DNA of 64,000 nucleotides from Euryodendron excelsum (lineage: Eukaryota > Streptophyta > Magnoliopsida > Ericales > Pentaphylacaceae). The stretch is taken from the NCBI GenBank assembly GCA_033060915.1, contig CM065397.1:19571501-19635500 (forward strand), read 5' to 3'. The position numbers and the translations under genes were made by a program. The notes under the pieces were generated by a model, which worked only from the letters and a program-made list of their open reading frames with translations, was not told the origin of the DNA and did not search any database. Of the stretch, positions 57,084 through 64,000 are shown one piece after another (position 1 is the first letter of the stretch; each line of letters starts with the position of its first letter).

Positions 57084-58575
57084 CATTTAGAGGGTTAGGC
57101 CATTAACATGTCTTTTTACCCTTCACTCACCCAGAATCTCCGGTTCCCTTGCCCAATTTTATTCACTCTTTGAATTTTTCAAATTTTCAAAGCAAGCTTT
57201 ATTTTTCAAAATGATTTTCAAATAAGTGTCATCGCTTGCATTCATTGCCTACATTCATGCTTTTGCATCAATTTTACCTTGCATTGAGCTTCTTTTGAAA
57301 AGTTACAAACTCTTTGCATTCTTCTTTTGTAGGTGGACCTTTGTTCACATTTTTATCTTATTTATTGCCATGTATGTGAATGAATGGACAGGATGTGATG
57401 TGCGTTGTTGGGTCCTTTCCTCTATTTTTCAAAAATTCCACACACACTTGGTGCGCTCACTTGCATTTGCATCTTACATGTATTACCCGGTTACTACCCT
57501 TCTAGATAGAAGGGAGAATAGTATATTGACTGTGGGCGGATGCTGTGTCAGTTTCTTAGCCTACGGTCTCTTGATAGTTCCCCCGCTCGAACCACCATCT
57601 AAAGATGGAGTTCACCCTTTTGGGGGTGGATGCCGGAGGAATGAAGGTTCGGGGACCGAGTTTTTTAGGAAGCATTAGTAAACCCACAACCTCATGCTCA
57701 TGTAGCACCCCATGCATAGCCGAACCTCTGTCGGATTTAGGACACACGCGTCAATTTCAAAATCAAGGAGGAAAGGGTGACCGCTGTATTCCTTATAAAT
57801 CTTGCTTAATCCTTGCTATTATGCTATCTAATTCTTGCTGCTTCCATGAACATGCATCATAACTGCTCATATATTGGAATGCACTTCAAGACAAGAGTTC
57901 TCAAAGTGACTCAAGTCATTGCATCTTCATGCATCCAATCAACCCTTAGAGAAAGGCTCAAAGACCTTCTCGCTCAATTTAAGCCAACCCAAAACTCCTA
58001 AGGGTATCACGAGACCCTAAGGATTCATGGCATGCATCAAAGTCATCTTATAAAGAGGGGCCCTAATCCCTCTTCGCTCACAGAGATAAGGTTGCCAAGA
58101 AGATAAGGGAGCAATTCAAATCAAGGCCTCCTACCAACAAAGCAGATCCGAAGGCTCAAGAGTAGTTTAGGATCCTATAATGTAGAAATAGGTGGAAGTC
58201 CCGAGGAAAAAGTTCCCCTTCCCCATTTTTATGTCTTTTTGAAAAATTCTATGTACCAAAAGGAATTCATCTTAATAAAATCGTTCTTATTGTCAAATGA
58301 ATGAATGAATCTACGAATAGATGAATGAACAGTGGCAGGTATAGTATTTGCATGCAGGGGCAATCCCTTATCTCCAGACATGAGCCAAAGCATCATGCTT
58401 AGCTCCCCTCAAAAGGCAAGGGCATCCTTAGGACACGCAACGCATAAAACCTTTCCAAATCGAGAACCTAACATGCAATCTTTTTGTTTTATTTTTCTTT
58501 AATTTCTTTTCCTCCCCCCATCTCATCAAAAGACTAGCCATAGCTTTGGTGAGACTGCTTGCATTGTAGGTCACC
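57084..58575 (+). other. H leader (5' untranslated region)
   Basis: This is about 1.5 kb between primer site and gag, colinear with 489 to about 2480 of E1. It has two pyrimidine tracts ending in TTTTGTAG (about 57322-57332) and GCATTGTAG (58561-58569); the second lies just before the gag start and could be a splice acceptor. The 150-codon frame at 57226-57678 has no recognisable features and no counterpart frame in E1, so I treat the region as non-coding. Confidence 0.65.
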
Positions 58576-60603
58576 ATTGCTCCACGGAAAGGAAGAAGAG
58601 GAACACGAGTGACCCCCGTCCTTCGAACGCCAATCTATACTCGACAAAGAACAGCACAAATGTCAAGCGAAGGCAACATCCCCGATCAACAGAACAGTTC
58701 AATGACACGTGAAGAAGTGAATGAAATGAAGCCAAAGATAGACGAAATGTTCAAACTCATACAACTAATGGCCTTCAAAGGGCCCATCAAGAACCCTTAG
58801 GCATCCACATCCTATCCTAAGGAAACTGAAGCAATCCCACCAAGGGTCGTCCTGCAAACTGACGGTACAACAAAGAGTAAGGAGATCCCTAAAGTAGTAC
58901 AAACCGAGGAAGGAGAGGAGGACAACCCTGAAACCATCTTGCTAACTGCCACTTCAAAGAAAGAAGGCCCAGACCCTTTCGATCTCAAAATACAAGGCTT
59001 GGAGGAGTCCCTGCGTAGTCTCCATGGTCATGACACCTTCGGCGGGATGGCTTACGACGAACTTTGCTATTTCCCAGACCACCCAAGGCCGCCCAAGTTC
59101 AAAATGCCCGACTTTCAGAACTATGACGGGAGTGGGGACCCCGTAGCACACTTGAGATTGTACGCTGGGGCATTAAGCGGACATGGGAATGACCCTAAAC
59201 TTCTGATGCAATTGTTTCAACACAACCTAACTAGGCCAGCTTTACAATGGTTTGCTCGCTTGGACTTGAGGAAAATAACAACCTGGAATGAGTTAGTCAT
59301 AGCTTTTCGATCTCAATATCGGCATAACAGTGACCTGACCGTAGACAGATGCGCCTTGATGATGATGACTCGAGGTGAAAAGGAAAGCTTCAAAAGTTAT
59401 GCTTTGAGATAGAGGGAGGCGGCTGCACAAGTTAGCCCTCCACTGCTAGAGAAAGAATATGTATAGCTGTTCGTGAATACCTTCCAAGGGTTGTACTATG
59501 AGCGCTTGTGCTTAAGTGTCAGAAAGAGCTTTTCTGAGTTGATAATGCAAGGGGAAATGTTGAGAGTGGGCTGAAAACTGGTAGAATCACTGACCCCTAT
59601 GCCAAGATAAGTGAGGGATTTGCGAACGCGGCCAAGAAGGTGGCAACCACTCGGGGCACGGGCAAGAAAGAGGGAGAAGTGTCTGCTATCCTACCTACAC
59701 AACAACAACCATATTACCCCCAATACCAAGCTCGGCCTTCACCACCTGCTCCCATTATCAATATCCTCGTTGCTGCTATCCAAGCACCCCCAACTGGGCC
59801 TGCTGCAACCCGACCATACTTCAACCCCAACAAGAACAATAACCGACGGAATCGAGAGTTCACACGATTGGCATGCACCCAGATAGAGGCCTATCATGAG
59901 CTCCTCAAGGTCAAGCATATAAACCCCATTCCCCCGCGGCCATTGCCAAGCCCACTACCGCCAACTTTCAACCCTGCCCTTACCTGCGAGTACCATTCTG
60001 GGGGATAGGGGCATGACACAGAATCCTGTTTCTCCTTGAAACATAAGATTCAAGACCTCATTGACAACAAGGTCATTAACACCCAAGGTCCCCACACCCA
60101 ATGTCACGACGAATCCCCTATTAGACCATGCTGTCAACATCATCACCGAGGGTGAGGCGGATCCTGATGGCATCATAACCGTAGAGTACTTCGAGGATGA
60201 GTCAGACACTGAAAGCGATTGGGAGGAAGAACTGCCACCATGCCCCATCTATCTTTTCAATGCAAGTGGAGAGCAAGACCCTTTCGACTGGCCCATGGAT
60301 GAACCTGTTGCAAACATTCCCAATGATACTAAACCTGTTGACGACTGGGGAGAGGAATTCCTACACCCTAGATATGCTGAAGCCGAGGCTCGCCTGAAGG
60401 AGGAGCTTTTTGATTACGAGGATATGGGTTGGGGCATCTATGAGCCAAAACTGTCGAACCCACCCTTCGACTTCAACGAAGGCGATCTGGATAGCCTGTT
60501 TGAAGAAATCTACAAAGAGGAAGCCAAGGAAAAGTCGTCGCAAGCCTCTGATGAAGGTTTGATTATGAAATCCCAAGAAGACGAACAAGAGAAAACTGCT
60601 TAA
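58576..60603 (+). pseudogene. gag: gag of element H (broken)
   Basis: The frame begins with APRKGRRGTR after a codon ATT where ATG is expected (58576). A TAG at 58798 interrupts; the same frame continues to the capsid-like retrotransposon gag domain (about 58960-59410): FPDHPRPPKFKMPDFQNYDG, DPVAHLRLYAGA, LQWFARLDLRKITTWNEL, TRGEKESFKSYALR. It stops at TAG (59410). After two further stops and a frameshift near 59550 comes a Pro/Gln-rich linker and a zinc-knuckle-like CEYH...GHDTESC (about 59987-60030, with a TAG inside). Past another frameshift near 60090, an acidic tail rich in Asp/Glu ends at TAA (60601). The layout is that of Tat/Ogre gag; the product would package element RNA. It has at least four stops and two frameshifts, so is not functional. 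Confidence 0.85.
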
Positions 60604-62829
60604 CTAAAGGAAAGTCAGCAGAAGTCCCAAGAAGGGACACACAACCCCACTGGCCCCATTAAAGAAAAAGAAGGAAAGGAGGAAGCCCTGGTTACGCTAT
60701 GGCTGGTGATCTCTGCCACACCACAACTGACACATTAATTCGCCCAGCACGACCAAGTGAAGAAGCCGGCAAATGGAGCATGGAGGAGGCAGGCATGATC
60801 CCAAAGCCTACTTAAAGAAGTGGTTACCAAAGGGATGTCCTTCTAATCAAACTTTGTCTTTAATTTCCTGTTAATCTTTGTTTCGTTAACCTTACTTTCA
60901 TCTTTTGCTAATCAAGAGCTCATCATGTAAACAGAACCTTTTGAAATGAAAAAAAAAAGAGGTTGAAATTTGCATTTATCGTCTTTGGCACTTGCTCTTT
61001 CTCAGAATTTTCCTTTCCTATTGTTATGCCCTAACTTGAAAGGAGAGATGGTATGTACATCCTCGCTCGGGGGGGACCATTTCTGATCCAAAGGAGAGAT
61101 AGCAAAAGGAAGGAAAGGGAGTGGGTCACGAAAAGGTGGCTTCCGAAGGACGCCATGGCAAAGCGGTCAGCAGTTAGACCCTCGAAAGGAGGAGAAGCCC
61201 TCATTTCAAAATCCCTGGAATAGTAAGCATAACTCCTATGGTCAACCCACTCGAGCCCCAAGTAATTCTCATTTAAATACCCTAACTAGGAATCACCCCC
61301 CACATTGGGGCAAGTGCAAGTAACAGGACAGCTAAGCTAACTCTTATTTGTTTCAAAGGATAACGCTGAAACCTCTAAAATTGAACTTCATAGTCTAAGC
61401 AATCTTGTCTAAAAGGAAGAGGGGCCATCTATTCTGCTACCATACCGTTAAAAGAAACACTCTTTGAAAAACCCCTTTTGAGCCAATTTATATTCTTTCA
61501 AAAAATCCACCCTGGTGATCACTCCCTGCAATGGGCAAAAGCAAACTTGGAGGAAAAAGGGACAAAAAGGAGCATAGAGAGAAAGAAAGCCCTTTCCTAC
61601 CACAAAAAAGGAGGGAAACAAGGCAATACACCAAAAAAAAATGATGATGATGAAATGAAAAAATGAATGATGATGATGATGAAAAATGATGAAAATGAAA
61701 TAACGATTAGTGTCCTGAAAGTTAAAAGATTGTGTAAGCAATAATAGTACTGGGGTAAGAACTAAAAGAAATGATGAGCCCTATATGGGCACAAGTTGAT
61801 ACAAAAAAAAAAAAAAAAAAAAGGAGAGAAGGGAGATAGGGAAAGAAGCCCGCAGACGAAAGGAAAAGACCTGAAAAGGTGGTCACCAGTGAACCCCATA
61901 AGCCACATCACGCTTTGAGCCACCAATACCCTTTCCTTCAAAATCCCGCAACCTAGCCACATTACAACCCCCAGAAAGTCCCCTCAGATCAGGGAAGATT
62001 GCTTAGTCTAAACAAGTTCAAAAGGAAGTGGCGATACCCGAAAAAGAAAAGGGAACAAAGCAGCAAAAGTTTACTTAAGGTGGTTCTGGTTACTATCGCC
62101 TTAAAAAAAAAAAAAAAAAGAAGTCATTTGAGCCTAAATACCCTTTCATTCATCTCCCATTACCTAGCCTACATTACGGTCCAAAGTAAAGTCTTCTCAG
62201 ATTGAGGATGGAAACTGTTCACTCATTTGCTAAAGGTTACTTCGACTGTCACCTGGAGAGTCTACCAGATCAAACATAAGGCCCCTGAGAGAAAGTCAAT
62301 TGAGTGACAATTCCTCAAATAAGGGAGAGGGGGGGAATCGGATCCAAAAATGAAAACCCTAGGGATGGGATAACTGCTATCCCGCCATGACAGGAAAAAG
62401 GCGCAACAAAAAGGGGAGTCTCCAAAGAAAGAGCAAAGTGCCGAAATGACAATTTTCGGGGAACGCCCGATCTACCTCTAAACCTATCTTCATAAAGTCA
62501 TATGCACGCCTGCGCACTCTGCCTGACATGTGTAATAATGCACCCACCTTTTTCACATCTGCTTAGAGTTTGTACATATCCACCACTTCTTATGCATGCC
62601 ATGATTTCTGTACCCTTGTGTTTGCATTCATACCCATCATATACCCACATAACATATATGGCAAGGCAAGAAGGAAGAAATAATCATCATCACATGCAAG
62701 AAACAAAAATATTGTACACAAAAGCATCATACAGTCATCATCCATGAGGGCCAACATACGACCTCAAAAACATAAAACGATACAGCCAAACTAACTAAAC
62801 TACAATTGTGTCAATAGATAAAAAGGGGT
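60604..62829 (+). other. H internal non-coding region between gag and the antisense gene
   Basis: No protease, reverse transcriptase or integrase motif is readable in any frame; only a short gag-like tail (to about 60810). It follows E1 (about 2850-5200) in order: A/G-rich stretches, repeated ACCCCC.CA.TGGGG blocks and TACATTACGGTCC motifs. Simple repeats include A-runs at 61803-61821 and 62102-62119 and a GAT/ATG microsatellite at 61637-61690. Confidence 0.7.
61637..61690. repeat. (GAT)n-type microsatellite
   Basis: Imperfect ATG/GAT trinucleotide runs, interrupted by GAAATGAAAAAATG. Confidence 0.85.
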
Positions 62830-62832
62830 GCC

Positions 62833-64000
62833 TCAAGGAGCAGGGTCATCATCCAATTCAAAGTCGCCTATATCCGGCACATGCGGAGAGGGCTGGCTGG
62901 AGGAAGCTCCCGCGTCAAAAGGACCCTGGCCAAGGAGAAAGGCAAAAAGGGAAGAGGAGATAGCGTTAGAAAACAAGAGATGCGTAAGGAATATGAAAGT
63001 AGTGAACCACAAATAACGTACCCAACGGACCTCCACCTCAGCGCGATACGGATCCCGTGCCTGGTAAGCTGCTAGGTACTCCTCCTCAGATACAAAGCCC
63101 TGGGCCCGACGTTAAAGCTCCACCACCTCATGGCCAGCCACCTGCCCGCTGACCACCAGATCCAGCTGGGTGAAAGCACCAATAGATCTCGCCCGGAAGT
63201 GAGCCTTATAATCCACATCCGGCAAAAGCAAGAACCGATCACCAGGGACCCCGACTATATAAGGGATCTCTACCCCGGCTCGACAAAGTCCAAACATATA
63301 CTGGGGACGATCCATGGCGGCGCGGAAAGTAGTATGAAACTACCGCCAGTGATGCTCCCCGAGGTACGTCTCCCATGACACGGGGCCCCGAAAGGTGATC
63401 TGCGACCTGGATAAAAGGATGACATCCCTCATACCGGCATACTGTGTGGATCGGTGATAAGATGCCCAAGTCACATCCCGAGGCCTCAGCAACTCTAAGT
63501 TAGCCCTAAGGGCTACAAAATCTATGAGCAAGGACCGCTGGAATACCTATTGTCTGGCCCATCTCGTGGCCAGTGAGAAAGCATCGCCTGCTAACACCTT
63601 CGGTCGGCGAACTGGCAAATACTCATAGCTCCACCATACCAAAAACGGCCAAAAGCTCGTCAAGCTCCCCCAAGCCCCGGATGTCCTCACACTCATCCCT
63701 CGTAAGAAGCAAGCAAAGGTGAAAGCACCCTAGTCAACATAATCTAGCGTGTCCAGATCCGCTACCAGGCTCACTAAAGACAAAGGGACCGTCGACCTAT
63801 TATTGTTGCAAAAGCAACTAAAGATGACATACAGCACCAACCGGCGCCTCATAATAACCTGGTCATCTGGTGAAGGCTCAAAAGTAACGGCTGTCTCGGC
63901 CGAGCATAATAGTGAAGCTGGGAAACTCGAGCCCCCAAGCCCTGGCAACCCCAAGAGAATACGGGCCTCCTCCAGAGACACGTCCCGTAGAGAGATCGGT
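62833..64000 (-). pseudogene. Antisense plant-mobile-domain-like gene of element H (3' part; nearly intact)
   Basis: On the minus strand from the window edge an open frame reads ISLRDVSLEEARILLGLPG, then PSPDDQVIMRRRLVLYVIF, then after an in-frame TAG at about 63730 GAFTFACFLRGMSVRT, SFWPFLVWWSYEYLPVRRP and DAFSLATRWAR. A second stop follows at about 63550 and a third near 63340, then MDRPQYMFGLCRAG, RFLLLPDVDYKAHFRARSIG, a fourth stop at about 63110 and EEEYLAAYQARDPYRAEVE. A predicted 96-bp intron (62926-63021) separates this from the acidic last exon, ending in TGA at about 62833. The SL-DV--LLGLP motif and the later FACFLRG...WW-YEYLP segment resemble plant mobile domain (aminotransferase-like) proteins, by recall. 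About four stops in nearly 390 codons and no frameshift: the best preserved copy here. The start is outside the window. Confidence 0.62.
62926..63021 (-). other. Predicted 96-bp intron in the H antisense gene
   Basis: On the minus strand CGTTGG|GTACGTTATT is the donor and TTCTCCTTGGCCAG|GGTCC the acceptor, with a T-rich stretch between. Removing it joins EVEVRW to GPFDAGASSS in phase 0. The intervening frame is open but encodes a hydrophobic Phe/Leu-rich run unlike its neighbours, as expected for a U-rich plant intron. Its 96 bp is close to the typical minimum plant intron size. Confidence 0.55.

Larger units (their letters stand above)
52141..64000 (+). mobile_element. Element H (+): Ogre/Tat-like element with complete 5' LTR, gag remnant and antisense gene (runs off the window)
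   Basis: It has a complete 4923-bp 5' LTR (52141-57063), a perfect tRNA-Arg primer site, a ~1.5-kb leader, a gag pseudogene and then about 2.2 kb of non-coding DNA. An antisense plant-mobile-domain-like gene at 62830-64000 runs off the edge. No protease or polymerase follows gag where it would be expected. The 3' part and the second LTR lie outside. Left flank TAAGT (52136-52140) is the predicted TSD. Confidence 0.85.

Noticed and set aside
57226..57678. 150-codon plus-strand frame in the H leader
   Set aside because: No recognised domain, not preserved in the colinear E1 leader (about 640-1100), and it lies between primer site and gag with splice-like tracts inside.
1..64000. tRNA, rRNA or other structural RNA genes
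   Set aside because: None recognised. The tRNA-Arg similarity at 57066-57083 and within LTR ends is limited to the primer-binding site or its 11-base echo.

Overview
This is plant nuclear DNA, almost certainly heterochromatin from a large dicot-like genome. I see no host gene in 64 kb. About 98% of the window is one superfamily of LTR retrotransposon with very long LTRs (about 4.6-5.5 kb). Each LTR begins TGTAAGCACCCC and ends GCGCGACA, target-site duplications (TSDs) are 5 bp, and the intact primer-binding site TGGCGACTCCACTGGGGA is complementary to the 3' end of plant tRNA-Arg. Huge LTRs, an Arg primer and the gag type fit the Ogre/Tat lineage of Ty3/gypsy. The species cannot be fixed from this sequence.

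Layout. (1) 1-23457: element E1 (+). It has the last 468 bp of the 5' LTR, a 7.8-kb internal region without gag or pol, and a 3' LTR split by two minus-strand solo LTRs (9856-15383, TSD AAAGA; 17469-22542, TSD CAGAT). (2) 23458-31091: LTR fragments that switch strand three times; E1 sits inside the first of them. (3) 31092-31980: the only non-Ogre stretch, a decayed integrase/chromodomain end of a Tekay/Del-type chromovirus, which is the oldest layer. (4) 31981-33102: start of another LTR, into which element E3 (33103-49489) inserted. The 5' LTR of E3 carries a minus solo LTR of a second subfamily (34465-39304, TSD CTAAT/CTAGT) and a plus solo LTR (39533-44825, TSD GAAGG); a deletion fuses that LTR directly to the last 2.2 kb of the internal region. 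(5) 49490-52140: a minus LTR fragment. (6) 52141-64000: element H (+), with a complete 4923-bp 5' LTR, perfect primer site, a gag pseudogene and an antisense gene running off the window edge.

Notable biology. The visible internal regions carry no protease, reverse transcriptase or integrase, so the Ogre-like elements probably moved with enzymes supplied in trans. Between the gag position and the 3' LTR, E1, E3 and H each carry an ANTISENSE protein gene of the plant mobile domain / DUF7745 type. In E1 and E3 it looks like a two-exon gene, with a shared GAG|GTGAGT donor and CAAG|ATGG acceptor around an AT-rich intron that holds a 41-46-bp tandem repeat. In H the 3' end carries a predicted 96-bp intron. 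A paired GGCGCC palindrome upstream of the LTR TATA box also occurs upstream of this antisense gene. All protein copies seen here are broken, so active elements must lie elsewhere.

Coordinates were counted by eye from the numbered lines. Element ends supported by TSDs should be exact or within a base or two; internal domain and repeat limits are approximate.
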